64,000 bases of DNA from Oxytricha trifallax (taxonomy: Eukaryota > Ciliophora > Spirotrichea > Sporadotrichida > Oxytrichidae), in the NCBI GenBank assembly GCA_000711775.1, contig ARYC01000123.1, positions 1-64,000 on the forward strand. The letters run 5' to 3'. Below are positions 47,975-58,506 of this stretch, in pieces. Within the stretch, counting starts at the first letter, position 1; each line of letters opens with the position of its first letter. A program made the translations under genes and the position numbers. Below the pieces are notes generated by a model, which saw only the letters and a program-made list of their open reading frames with translations, was not told the DNA's origin and did not search any database.

Positions 47975-48334
47975 AAAGCATTCTTCATTATTTATGTTGT
48001 TGAAAGCGTTATCATCCTCTGGGTAGTCGTAGAAGTGTGGTCTAACGACGGCAGCACCGTATCTGTAAGCGTAATAGAGTTGAGAATAGATGTATCTCAT
48101 GAATGGTAGTCTGGCATTAAATTTATTACAAAATAATGAAAAAAACAGATTGACTATTGTTTTATGATGTTATATCATTTATAGAATAATAAGTAATCTG
48201 TTAGCAATAGATGAAGTATAAGCAACTTGATAATCGAAATCAGCGGCAAATGCGTTTGGTTCTGAAGGATCAGTAGTTACCTTTAATCCAGAAACTGGAT
48301 CAGTGTAGGTCTCGTTATAGTAGTTTCTGACCAT
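47975..48334 (-). CDS. GH31 gene 1: module 1 barrel exit, interleaved in gene 2
   Basis: Minus strand: MVRNYYNETYTDPVSGLK, AFAADFDYQVAYTSSIANR, then (after an IES, pointer CAGA) LPFMRYIYSQLYYAYRYG and FYDYPEDDNAFNN. It follows 54796-58506 through the 15-nt pointer ATGGTCAGAAACTAC (complement 54796-54810 / 48320-48334). It lies between the two halves of gene 2, so the two genes interlock here. Confidence 0.85.
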
Positions 48335-48433
48335 ACTTAAAAAAAAATTTATAGAAGTTAATAGTATTATCCCAAAAAAAGCAATTCTATCAAAACTAAT
48401 TAAGATTTTATCACCAAATTCTAAAATTGATAA

Positions 48434-49968
48434 AGCTATATGTAATTAAGCACTGCTTCTTAATAGCCATCGAAGTGAATAATCTCAAAAACCTGTGGGG
48501 TGGTAGCCAAAAAGAATATTCCCATAAAATCCTTGTTTTTAGTCTGACACATAATAAACGGATGCACCCCTGGACCACTCAAGCCACCTAAGCCGTTATC
48601 CTCAGGTTAAGACTCTTTATTTATGTCTCTTCCTTTAGACCACAAAGTATAGGTGCCTTACTAGAGCATAAACTGTCCATGTCTCGAGCCTATACCAAAG
48701 ATTCTCTGAGTTGGCAACACAAAGCCAATCTCTGAGAATTTCTCTGACATAAAAAACTTCCTGTTTGTTGTGTCCAAGAGCTATTCGTTGTTGTAAGTGT
48801 TCTTGAAGCCAAAATTAAAAGCATTTTGAGAATTGTCAGTTTAGCCAAAACTGTAGTTAAAACCAACTTGGGTTATTCTGGCTTCAAAAGCGAGGGGAGG
48901 ACGTTTAAACACACCCTCGCTTACTGTATAATTTGAATCTTGGTTTTTAAACTTAGAATTAAGTTACTTCCTCAATTTTAATTTTAAAGATAATATTCTA
49001 GTATTTTTTTTTAATTTATCCTAGAGTTAATTTAAGTTTATCAGAGATGAATACTCTAGCTTAATAATTATCAATAAGCCCAACTTCAAACTTAATCTCT
49101 GTAGTTTTTTAATTGTTTATTGTTCCAACTGGGATATCTCTTGGGTTGACTGGTCTGTATAAAGCACCCTTAAACCCTTGTTCGTACCCGTCTCTTAACT
49201 TTTCATGATTATTTTATTAATCTTCCTTATATTGTGCTAATCTATGTTGATATACTTAGTCTTCTATTGAGATATATAAATAATAATCATGGTAAAAGAT
49301 TACATAATAATATAGAGTTTTTCAATTTTTTTCTAAAATCATGAGAAATGATTAGATTTCTTGGCCAATTTGAATCTCTAATCCAATAATTCATTATTTT
49401 ATTAATCATAATTTGAAATTTAACTGTTTAACTTATTACTATTTGTTTAATGATTAAATAACATTGAAAGTTAGTTATACCACTTTTGATATAGAGACTG
49501 TTTTACTTAAAATTTTGTCAATTTGCATTTATTCTAAGAATTTTCAGGAATCTAATTGATTTCAATTTCGTTACAATCAATAGCTTAAAATATAATCATA
49601 ACAATTATATATTATCTTTCGTATTAATACTAAATACTCTTAGAAGAGTGTAATATCTTAACTTTATATTTAAAGTTTAACCACTAAGTTTATGTCTTTT
49701 TATAAATTATCAAAATATATTAAAATAGCTGTAATTAACATATAATATTATACACAATAGCATCATTTTGATCATATTCCATCTATTCCAAGGTAAATTC
49801 GATTTTATACACAGTCTCTATGAAGCTGCTGTCATTCTTAAATTTGAACATGTTGAATTCTTGGAATGAGTAGGGGTCTGGTGGGAGACTCGATTTTATA
49901 AGAGTCAGTGGCAGAGCGATTGCAAGTGCAATTGCTATGAGAATTATAATAATGATTACCGTCCATTT
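48434..49968 (-). CDS. GH31 gene 2: signal anchor and N-terminal domain
   Basis: Begins with the membrane anchor WTVIIIIILIAIALAIALPL, then SFQEFNMFKFKNDSSFIETV (about 49960-49760). After an IES come LYRPVNPRDIPVG and FEVGLIDNYQARVFISDKLK (about 49200-49020), VFKRPPLAFEARITQVGFNY (about 48900), SEIGFVLPTQRIFGIGSRHG (about 48700) and FMGIFFLATTPQVFEIIHFD (about 48500). It is preceded by the MDS at 54251-54489 via pointer AAATG and followed by 47578 via the 16-nt pointer. A type II membrane protein with the enzyme on the lumenal or outer side is expected. Confidence 0.8.
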
Positions 49969-50016
49969 TAATGTATAAATTTACAAATAATTTAATAAAT
50001 CTTTTGAATAACCATT

Positions 50017-50154
50017 CAAAACCCCAAAACCCTTTCAGTAGTTTGATTGAGTTTTTGATTGATAAATGTAGACTATTAGTGCATACTTTATTAGGGTTTT
50101 AATAGGGTATATGTAGGGGTTTAATATTTAAATATTTGTATTTTAAGTGAGTAT
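50017..50154 (+). repeat. TBE left terminal inverted repeat
   Basis: Pairs with 54028-54165 with only scattered mismatches; the first 16 bases are C4A4-type telomere repeat. Confidence 0.9.
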
Positions 50155-51199
50155 ATGCGAGGTTTGGGGTCTGTTTATGACAGTGAGTATATAGATTTAT
50201 TGTTTAAGTTGCGATATGGATGTGATGAATATATTGAATAACTCAAGCCTGTTCTGAATTATACGTCTATAGCAAGGCTACTCCATAAATCTCCAGCAAC
50301 TGTGAGGTCTCACTGTCTATTAGCATTGAATTTAAAGAGACAGCAGCTTAATTCTAAGCCTAAAAGACCTCTAAAATTTTAGCAGCATCATATCGATTAT
50401 CTAATTAATGATAAGACTCTTAAATACTGGGCTCACTTCTCTCTGGCCTAGAGAGCTGTGATGTTTCATCGCCAATTTCCTGAGCTTCACATCTCTGCTT
50501 AATCTATAGCGAACATATATAAAAAGAACGGAATATCTTACAAGACAGTCAATCGCATTAAGAGAGTGATTGACTTTAATGTTCCATTTTATAAGACTAA
50601 TTTAAATTATATATTCGATTAAATGCAAAGGGCTTAAGAGCATAATATAAAGTTCATACACGCTGATGAGGCAGTATTCACCTTTAATACCTTCATATCA
50701 AGGTCTTGGTACAAGAGGTAATATAGAAGTTTATGACTAAAAAGTTAAGATATAAACTCATGCAATACTTGGTGGAATAAGTGAAGATAGTGGTCTCGAG
50801 AATTATGTTATTCACCCTCGTTCTATAAAGACTACTTAATATATAAAATTCTTGCAATAACTCAGAGATAAGTACGCTGACTAAGAAATTATTCTATTCG
50901 TTGATAACTTGTCAGTTCATAAAACTAAAGACTCAAGGAGAGAATATGAAAGGCTAAACATAACACCTGTATTTAATGTTCCTTATAGCCCTCAGTTCAA
51001 TGGAATTGAATTATATTGGGGCGTATTTAAAGGTCATTATAAGAAATTGCTGCTCTACCATCTGATGCATGATCTAAAGATAGATACAGTCGATTTTATT
51101 AAGAGTGCTGCTAGGAGAGTCAGCGATGAGAAAGCTAAAGTATGCGCAAGAGAAGGGAGATTTTGTGTATATAAATAAGTTTTAGATTTAAATGAATGA
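50155..51199 (+). CDS. TBE transposase (IS630/Tc1 DDE type, 42-kDa class)
   Basis: Cuts and joins the element; TBE transposases are also implicated in germline DNA elimination in Oxytricha. ATG 50155 (MRGLGSVYDSEYID), TGA 51197-51199. An N-terminal helix-turn-helix region (TSIARLLHKSPATVRSHC) is followed by the catalytic triad: Asp in FIHADEAVFTF (about 50660), Asp in LFVDNLSVHK (about 50902), Glu in YSPQFNGIELYWG (about 51008), with 34 residues between the second and third. Upstream (to RSWYKR, about 50718) and downstream (from RGNIEVYDQK) parts are in different frames, so there is one apparent single-base shift near 50720. The start codon is in the inner edge of the TIR. Confidence 0.85.
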
Positions 51200-52000
51200 A
51201 TAAGTTCACATATTAAATTTGCCAGTAAGGGATTTGGATTCTCTTTCTTTTCTTCCTCTTAAGGCTTGCTTGGGCCCATGTTTCTTCTCTTAGTGCCAGC
51301 TCCGGCATCCATGTTCATCTCGTCTGGCTTTTATAAATCTTTGAAGAGCCTCATACTCAATTCATGCTTTACTTGAGACTTTCTCTCTCTGTTATTTACT
51401 GCGCTCTTTCATCAAGTATATAGCAGTACTAGGTTTTTCTATAAAGTTAGAAGACTAAGCTAACTTGAGATGAAAGGATGCTTTCAAAGTTCCTACAGCC
51501 AGGTATCATTTATTTTAATACTTTGCTTCTCTTTTTCTTCAGGAGAGATGCTGTATCGTTTCTTGTGAGCTTCTTAAATAACTTCATTTAAGTACTCAGG
51601 TTTCAGAGTTGCAAGAACACCAAAGAAGAAGTTTCTCTCTGGCAACTTATTAGAGAGCTGTAGCTTTGATGGAAGGTAGAGAGCTACGTCCGGAGCACTC
51701 ATAGCATCGTCATATAGGTTTGTCACTGATATTTCAGGGTAGTTAGGTATCTCTATCATCCTAATTTCATTAGACTTAAAAGCTTTTTTCTCTTCACTCA
51801 GTAAGGCTTTTAAGAATGAGATTTTAGTTCCTTCCTGGGTTGGCAAGAACAATCTAACTATAATGGATTTATTAATCTCACTTAAGAACTTACATTGCTA
51901 TACCAAGTACCTATAGAGGTCCTCTTTACTTCGAATTTTCCTATCAAATCTTGAGATTAAATTCTCTTCATTGCATCATTCATAGACTCCATCTTGCTTC
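51200..52000 (-). CDS. TBE 22-kDa-class protein
   Basis: Minus-strand coding blocks: LISRFDRKIRSKEDLYRYLV, CKFLSEINKSIIVRLFLPTQ, then MIEIPNYPEISVTNLYDDAM, LPERNFFFGVLATLKPEYLN and KRYSISPEEKEKQ to about 51500. A further block reads SMRLFKDLQKPDEMNMDAGA and KRRNMGPSKPQEEEKKENP at about 51380-51220. The position and orientation match the second ORF of TBE elements, whose function is unknown. The start and the connection between the two blocks (intron or frame change) are not resolved. Confidence 0.65.
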
Positions 52001-52009
52001 CTCTTTATA

Positions 52010-52555
52010 GAAATGTTAATGAAATTTAAAAATATGGATATCCATTCTAAGTTTATTAAAATCTTACTACTAAATAGGGAGGACCTACTGGAGGTCAACC
52101 TTGAAAAGATATACGGAGAACAATTGAAAAACTTGCTCCAAGTTTCACAGATTGATTTCCATTTTTATCAAACTTTCTCCATTAAATTACTCCTAATAAT
52201 GTTTAATTATTTTAGGAGGTCCTCCAAATTAAGTTCAAACTTTATTAGGAGTTAAATTTTAAGGTTAAAACTTAATTAGGAGCATATTAAATTTAAAAAT
52301 GTTTAATAACATTACCTCCAAATTAAGTTCAAACTTGATTTGGAGGAACTCCTAGAGAAACAAAACTTCATTAGGAGTATTTAATTACTAAAATGTATAA
52401 AATTCTCATAAAATATGTCAACTTACAGTCTTTTATGGTTAGTTAATTTTCTTACCTATCAGCAAAGAATCTACCAGAGTGTCTTATACACTACTATATA
52501 AGTTTATCTAGGTAGATTTTAACATTATTATAATAAAATATATCAGAAAACTAAA
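52010..52555. other. TBE internal noncoding region with short inverted repeats
   Basis: Between the 22-kDa and 57-kDa genes. Variants of cctccaaattaagttcaaac and aattaggag recur at 52130-52375 in both orientations, forming hairpins such as cctccaaat...atttggagg (about 52316-52345). This may be a regulatory region or the remains of a small nested element. Confidence 0.45.
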
Positions 52556-54004
52556 ATGAGCGCTAACCTTTTGAGAAGAGCGGCATTACTTGGATCAAGT
52601 CAATAAAAGTTATCATTCCAGCAACCAAGAAAAGTAGAGACCAGAGACGCTTGTACTCAGTGGGAGCCTACTTATGACAACTTTGACCAGTCTAGCTTTG
52701 AGATTTAAATATAAGTTAAGTAGGAGGTTATCAAAGAAGCTGTGCAAATTGAGGAGGAGGTTAAACAACCCGCCATAGAGCATTAATAAATACCAGCCAA
52801 AGTTGATTATTAATGCAAAGAATGCAATAAAGTTTTCCCTTACAAGTCAACTTATAAGAGACACTTGAGAGATATACACAACGATATGCCAAGGTTATAT
52901 CTCAAGCATTAAAAGAAAGATGGGAAGTATGTCTGTGAGTTCTGTGAGAAGCCATATTCTCATACTAGAGACCTCAAAGTGCACTTAAAGAAAAAGCACA
53001 ATTAAAGTTTTGTCTTTATTCATGAACCTACAGGGAATAGATTCCTCTAAAAGAGAAGATCAAGAAACCCAGTGGAGTCTCTTAGAGTTGAAGTCTAGAA
53101 GTAAGTTAAAATGAAGAAAGCAGTCAAGAACTTTCCAGTCTCTGAGATCAATAAAATCATGGTTAAAATAGAGGCAATGAAGATTCCTATATTAAAAATT
53201 ATTGACTTAGATTCTTGCCTAGAAAGCTACCTCACTCTTGAAGATAAAATAGAGAAGAGAGTCATTACTGATGAATAATATGCTTATAAGATATATCCTT
53301 TCAATTACTTCCTTGCTGATGACAAGTTCCAAATGGAATTTGCTAATGAATATTATGCTCTTTAAAAGGCAAAGTTAAATGAGTGTAGGCATATCATCTA
53401 GCTTGATGCTATTTTACTTGGTAAAGATCATGTAGCCTTCAGGCTTCCTTTACTTGAAATGACTTACAGAGAATTCTTATCTGACAATAGATGTCAGAGA
53501 TAAATTAGCTAGATAGTATAGCAGATAGTTGAGGGGATTGAAGAGCTTCACAAGCTAGGTTATGTTCATAGAGACTTAAAGCCAGAGAATATCATGATGA
53601 ACTTTCAGCCTCTTAGAGTTTATATTATTGACTTCAACAGAGCTCAAAGAGTGCAAGCCTCTGCATAAGGAAATGTATACGGCACTCCTGGATATTTCCC
53701 AGAGAGAGAGGATTGGAGAGATGGAGACACTTAATGGGATATCTGGGCTCTAGCAGTAATAATAATAGAGAGCGACATGCCAAGAAACGATTACTTTAGC
53801 TGCAGGGGTGAGAGAGATTCTAAGCAGAGAATCAAACAATATCTCGATAAAAATAAAATAAATGGAGGTCTCAGAGAACTTGCATACTCAACTATTATCA
53901 AGCCAAGCTAAGAGAATTAACAAACAATAGAAACAATCAAACATCAACTTAGAAAGATAAAATTCAGAGAACTGCCACATGACTCTAAGCTTATGTTTGT
54001 GTGA
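52556..54004 (+). CDS. TBE zinc-finger / protein kinase-like protein (57-kDa class)
   Basis: An intact 482-residue frame, ATG 52556 (MSANLLRRAALLGSSQ) to TGA 54002-54004. Two C2H2 fingers: CKECNKVFPYKSTYKRHLRDIH and CEFCEKPYSHTRDLKVHLKKKH (residues about 87-150). The C-terminal half is kinase-like: catalytic loop HRDLKPENIM, metal motif DFN instead of DFG, and GTPGYFPE for the activation-segment end. A canonical Lys/Gly-rich N-lobe is not obvious. The zinc-finger plus kinase combination is that of the third TBE ORF; its role in transposition or elimination is unknown. Confidence 0.9.
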
Positions 54005-54027
54005 AATATTTTAAAAACTCGCTTGTT

Positions 54028-54165
54028 ATACTCACTTAAAATACTAATATTTAAACATTAAACCCCTACATAAACCCTATTAAAACCCTAATAAAGTATG
54101 CACTAATAGTCTACATTTATCAATCAAAAACTCAATCAAACTACTGAAAGGGTTTTGGGGTTTTG
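54028..54165 (-). repeat. TBE right terminal inverted repeat
   Basis: Reverse complement of 50017-50154 with few mismatches; ends ...GGGTTTTGGGGTTTTG. Confidence 0.9.
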
Positions 54166-54250
54166 ATTATCAATCATGAAATTATACGCTCATTTCCTCA
54201 TTAAAACAATTTCAAATTGAATTAATTTATTTTTATAAATAAATAAAGTT

Positions 54251-54489
54251 CATTTGATTCTTTTCCTTCGCTTATCTTGCTCTGCTTTAACATTAGTAGG
54301 GTTGAATTTAACAACTGGCTACAATTCACCACTATTTCTCTATTAATTAGAGTCATCAATCAATTACTGTTAAGCGGCAGGTTGCAGTTGAGAGTTCTGG
54401 AGCATGCTGTCCAGGTTAGTCGGACTGTTTTGAAGTAAATTATTTGCTTCTTCTTTAAAATTACTATTAAAAATATTTTCTGGCGTCAT
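54251..54489 (-). CDS. GH31 gene 2: first MDS (cytosolic tail)
   Basis: ATG complement 54487-54489: MTPENIFNSNFKEEANNLLQ, a Gln/Asn-rich tail ending KAEQDKRRKRIK. Pointer AAATG (complement 54251-54255 / 49964-49968) joins it to the anchor, giving RRKRIK-WTVII. Positive residues before the hydrophobic segment fit a type II signal anchor. The IES behind it is about 4.3 kb because it holds the TBE. Confidence 0.85.
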
Positions 54490-54795
54490 AATAATTGTTT
54501 GTTTAAGTTTATAAAAAACTTAATTAAGGGTTTATCTTGTTAAGATTCCATGATGTCTATAAATCTTAAATCTCTCAAGTCAATTATTTAAAGAATTTTA
54601 AAATGATTATATTAAAATTATCAAAAAACCCAAAGATTCATCCTTAATCAATTATTTCAATTAATTTCATTCTAAAATTTTTCCTAAAATCAATAGATTT
54701 TTCTTTCCAAATAACAAATTCTAATTGATTAATTGGTGTAAAAAATACTGCTATATAGTTCAATTAAGTATAATTAAATAATAAAGCCTTATTCT

Positions 54796-57700
54796 GTAGT
54801 TTCTGACCATTGGAAGGAAGGAGGCCATTTGCATCCATCTAGCGCAAAGCTCGAGGTCCATCTTTCCGAGGGAACCGCAGGAGTCAACCATGGTGTTACC
54901 AACACCATACAAACTCAAGCCCATTGCCATGGAGATAGTGTTCTTTAAGTTGTCCCAAGTTCTCATTTTAATACGAGATTAATGTGTAGACAGGGATACT
55001 GAGATACAAGCATAATTTGAATAATATGGGGGGGAAATAAAAATAAAACTCATTTGATCGGTGATGATAGCAGCACCATAAGCACCAGAACCTGGCCATG
55101 TGCTGTCAGTGAAAATCATTGGCTTTTGAGTGCTGGTCTTAGCTTGAGCCTTCAATTGTTGTTGAGTGACTCAAACTTTATAATTTTTAGATATAAAATA
55201 AATAAATGAGTGAGTTGAAGAGCAGCATGTCCATTTATGTTGTGAACAACAAGATTCATTTTCATGTTGGCATCACCACTAGCGTGAGTAGCGTTAAGTG
55301 AAACAGTTAAGTAGTCAAGATTGTTCTCAGTTGGTTGATATGGAAGCCAGTAAGTGCTGTAGTTACCTTGAGTTTCGTTAATTTGATATGGTTGGAAGCC
55401 ACCAAGGGATTCTTCGCCATAATCGAGTCTTCTGCCCTTTAAGAGAGAAGCAGTTGGTTTCTTTTCGCTTTAGTCAACTTAAAATTTGATAATAAAATCA
55501 ACGAAATAGAATGTTACTTCACCAGAGATATGGTTAGGTAGATGGGAATCTTGGAGGTAGAGACCTTCAAAACCACCAACTAAATCGTAGAATTTAGAAA
55601 GTTAGTCGCCCATGAAAGCTGGGGTGTTGGGGTGATGAGCATCGATATAGTAGACTTAAGTTTGGTCAAGACAGTATTTTTTATTGAACGTTCTTGTAAC
55701 AATTTTCATTTGCAAAAGAATAAGAAATAAATTCAAAAGTCAAGAACTCCAATGATTGGCTTGTTTTCATAGACAAAGCTTTGAACAAGGCATTGAGCAG
55801 TAGTGGCAGCATTGAAAGCATCGTAGTTTCCAGAGATAGCTAAGCTTGCACCTAATATCATGTGTTGGTTGTTGCCCTTAACAGCGGTATAGTAATCAGC
55901 GAGACCTTTGAATGTAAATATTTACATTAAATTTTCAATGCTCTTACCTAAGAAAACTAAAATTATATTATAAATCTTACAGTATAATGTATCAGTGTTA
56001 ACTGTGAAGGTTTGATGGGGCTTCTGGTTGTAAGCAGTTAAGAAGATACCTTCAAGAGCGAGATTGTTGTCTGTGAATTATTGAACAACTGCCTTAACTT
56101 GGTCAAGGGACTTGTAGGCGTTTGAACCTTGGAAGAAACCCATAGCGTAGAATGGTGGCATTTGAGACAAACCAATCATGCTGTGATATTTAGTAATGAT
56201 ATCTTCAACCTTTCCTCTCATTAATTATTAAGATATTTAAGCTTAAGATAATAAATAATGGTAAGACTTCAATTAAGTCGGCTTATTCATAGTAAAAAAT
56301 AGGGAATATGAATAATCTCATGATGGTATAGATTTCAATTGGACCACCAAGAGTGATGTAATTTAAGATCATTCTGTCATCGTTGTCGGTTGAAATGATT
56401 TCGAATTGTTGAGGAGCTGAACCAGCGAAGAACATTCCCATGAAATCCTTGTCTTTAGTTTGACACATGATGAATCAACAAACCCTTATATTTCCTTTTA
56501 TCATGTGATTAATTACAAATATAAAATAAATTTAACATATCACTGTTTAATACTAAAATCAAACCATCAATCTTAGTCGTAACGTAGAAGTATCTGAGTG
56601 AGTTGACGTGACAATTCCGTGATTTGGCAGTCATGAAGTAGAAAACTCCGAAAAAACCAGTCTCACTATTACCTAATATCTTCCTAAATAAAGAATTTGC
56701 CATTATAATCGGAACAACAGAGCTTGTTGAATTCAACTAGAGTGACAGAAGCTGGAGAAAAACGCTTACCGGTCCCACCGCTGCTAGGAAACTTAATCCC
56801 TATCCTTTCGCTGTGGTAGCTTCAGCACCCTGACCCTATTTGGGAAAAAAATCATTATCGTTGGCTTCAATGGTTTTCGTCTTCTCACTTTCGAAGACAG
56901 AGCGTACCTTCATCCTGCTCCCTATTACCTAGGAAACAGAACTCAAGCCAGGCAAACTCATCTAATGCAGGGAAATCCTTGCGTCCAAGCCCACTCGAAG
57001 AGTGTAGTACCTGAGAGAATGAACCCCACCGACAAGCCCTTAATGCATTGCGCCCAGCAACCCACTATCTGCTCTTGGTAGGCCTTAGTATAATTGACAG
57101 CTCCTTATATCATAAATTGAATTTTTCCATGTTTTATATTATTTAGAATTTGATTGATAAAAATCCTGAATAAAGTAATAAATGCCTATAAAAGTGGATA
57201 TAATTATAGTCATTTATGTGATAATACACCTAATAGTATATATTAATCATTAAATTCATATATTAAGATGAATATATATATTTGTGATCAATCTCAGTTA
57301 TTATTTATAACTTTGAATCATTTTGGAATTATTTAATTCAAAGATTATTTCGTTAGTAAAATAAAAATATTATCAGATTATGAAAACTTATTTTTAAAAA
57401 TAAAAATCAATCTTTAATACAATCATTAGAGATTATGTAAGGGTTTTAGAATGGGTGAATATGATTTCCACCTTTATCACCAAGACCATTATCAATGGGT
57501 AATCCTTCATCTCTGAATCTGGAATGTAGAGAGTAGGAACCGTAAGAGAGTTGGAATTGAGCGTTTCTTTGACCAAGACCATAGCATCTCTTAGAGGGTA
57601 GAACGAATCCGACCTCAGAGAATTTCTCACTCATGAACAACTTTCTTTTGTTAGTACTCAAGATTTGATTCTTATTGATCAATCATAAAAATAGTCAAAT

Positions 57701-58506
57701 CAAGGGATTTTGGGTATATAGTTTTGAGAAGACATTGATTTTGACAATAGAATAGATATTACCGATACTCCATTCGAAAGTCTCTTTGCTTAATTGGAAA
57801 TCGATTTAGGTAAGTCTTGACTCCCATGAGAGAACTGGGCGACTGAAGAGATTATCAGGGACAGCGAAGACGTGATTAGCATCGGCCTTGTTATCCTTCA
57901 TGAATAGTCTCATGTTGTAGTTGTCGACCATGTATTTGTTGACAATTATATACAATGTAGCATAGATTAATGTCATGTAAATGATTTTACCATGTCGATG
58001 TGCACACGGACTTCCTCAACTGCGTGGTTGTTTGGCTTGGGTGTGTCCTTAGTGTCATATGGGATATCCTTGGGGTTGACTGGTTTGTAATCAGTATTCT
58101 TATGATCGCTGTCACCTACTCCCATGAATGACTAGGCGTTTAGCTTCTTGTTTTTCTCTGCTTCGAGAACGAGTTTGTTCTTCAACACAAATGAGATGTT
58201 GAAGACAGTAGGGACGATTGTGGTTTCGTCTACTGCAAAGGCATTAAACTCCTAGGAGTCAATTGGGTTGAATCCACTATCATCAGATTTCTTAAGAGTA
58301 AGTGGGAGAACAATAGCTAGAATGACTCCAATGAGCACGAGGAGACCTATGGCTCCGAAGATTATCTTCTTCTTCTTTTTCTTGTCGGCAGCGGTTTGCT
58401 GGTTGACAATTGGCTCTGAATCGTTCACAAGACGAGCGCGCTCCTCTTGTTTTAGATTCTCTCTAAACCTGTTATTATATTTAGAATTTATTTTTATTTT
58501 TCTCAT
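54796..58506 (-). CDS. GH31 gene 1: first MDSs, signal anchor and most of module 1
   Basis: ATG complement 58504-58506: MRKIKINSKYNNRFRENLKQ, basic tail KKKKKK, anchor IIFGAIGLLVLIGVILAIVL. Then FNISFVLKNKLVLEAEKNKK, pointer ACATGGT (complement 57989-57995 / 57927-57933), DNYNMRLFMKDNKADANHVF, KFSEVGFVLPSKRCYGLGQR, pointer ATTC across a 960-bp IES (57430-56475), KDFMGMFFAGSAPQQFEIIS, LGGPIEIYTIMR, SMIGLSQMPPFYAMGFFQGS and GLADYYTAVKGNNQHMILGA. At the nucleophile position it reads GLYLQDSHLPNH (about 55560), Gln for Asp. At the acid/base position it reads VDSCGSLGKMDLELC (about 54860), Lys for Asp. So the module is predicted inactive. It ends RWMQMASFLPMVRNY at pointer 54796-54810. Confidence 0.85.
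56500..57115 (-). other. GC-richer coding-like segment nested in an IES of GH31 gene 1
   Basis: GC is clearly above the surrounding IES. The minus strand has coding-like stretches in changing frames: AVNYTKAYQEQIVGCWAQCI, GFILSGTTLFEWAWTQGFP, LDEFAWLEFCFLGNREQDEG, KTKTIEANDNDFFPKQGQGA, and EFNKLCCSDYNGKFFIQEDI after a plausible GT-AG intron (about 56735-56770). It does not fit GH31. The likeliest reading is MDS(s) of a different gene lying in this IES, or an old duplicated fragment. I cannot name it. Confidence 0.45.

Larger units (their letters stand above)
50017..54165. mobile_element. Telomere-bearing element (TBE), 4149 bp, complete-looking
   Basis: Both ends begin CAAAACCCCAAAACCC reading inward, that is macronuclear telomere sequence. 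Terminal inverted repeats of about 138 bp (50017-50154 and 54028-54165) differ at only a few positions. Three ORFs are arranged as in the known TBE1 family: transposase (about 42 kDa), an opposite-strand protein of about 22 kDa, and a zinc-finger/kinase of about 57 kDa. It sits in the first IES of GH31 gene 2 (49969-54255) and would leave with that IES. The close TIR match and the uninterrupted 57-kDa frame suggest a young insertion, although the transposase frame shows one apparent shift. Confidence 0.95.
50014..54168. repeat. ATT target-site duplication flanking the TBE
   Basis: ATT at 50014-50016 and ATT at 54166-54168 directly abut the telomeric ends of the element; TBE elements are known to duplicate ANT. 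Confidence 0.85.

Noticed and set aside
48320-54810. GH31 gene 2 and gene 1 N-half as one gene in precursor order
   Set aside because: It would place two barrel-exit regions in series and one catalytic barrel twice; the 15-nt and 16-nt pointers pair the blocks differently and give single complete folds.
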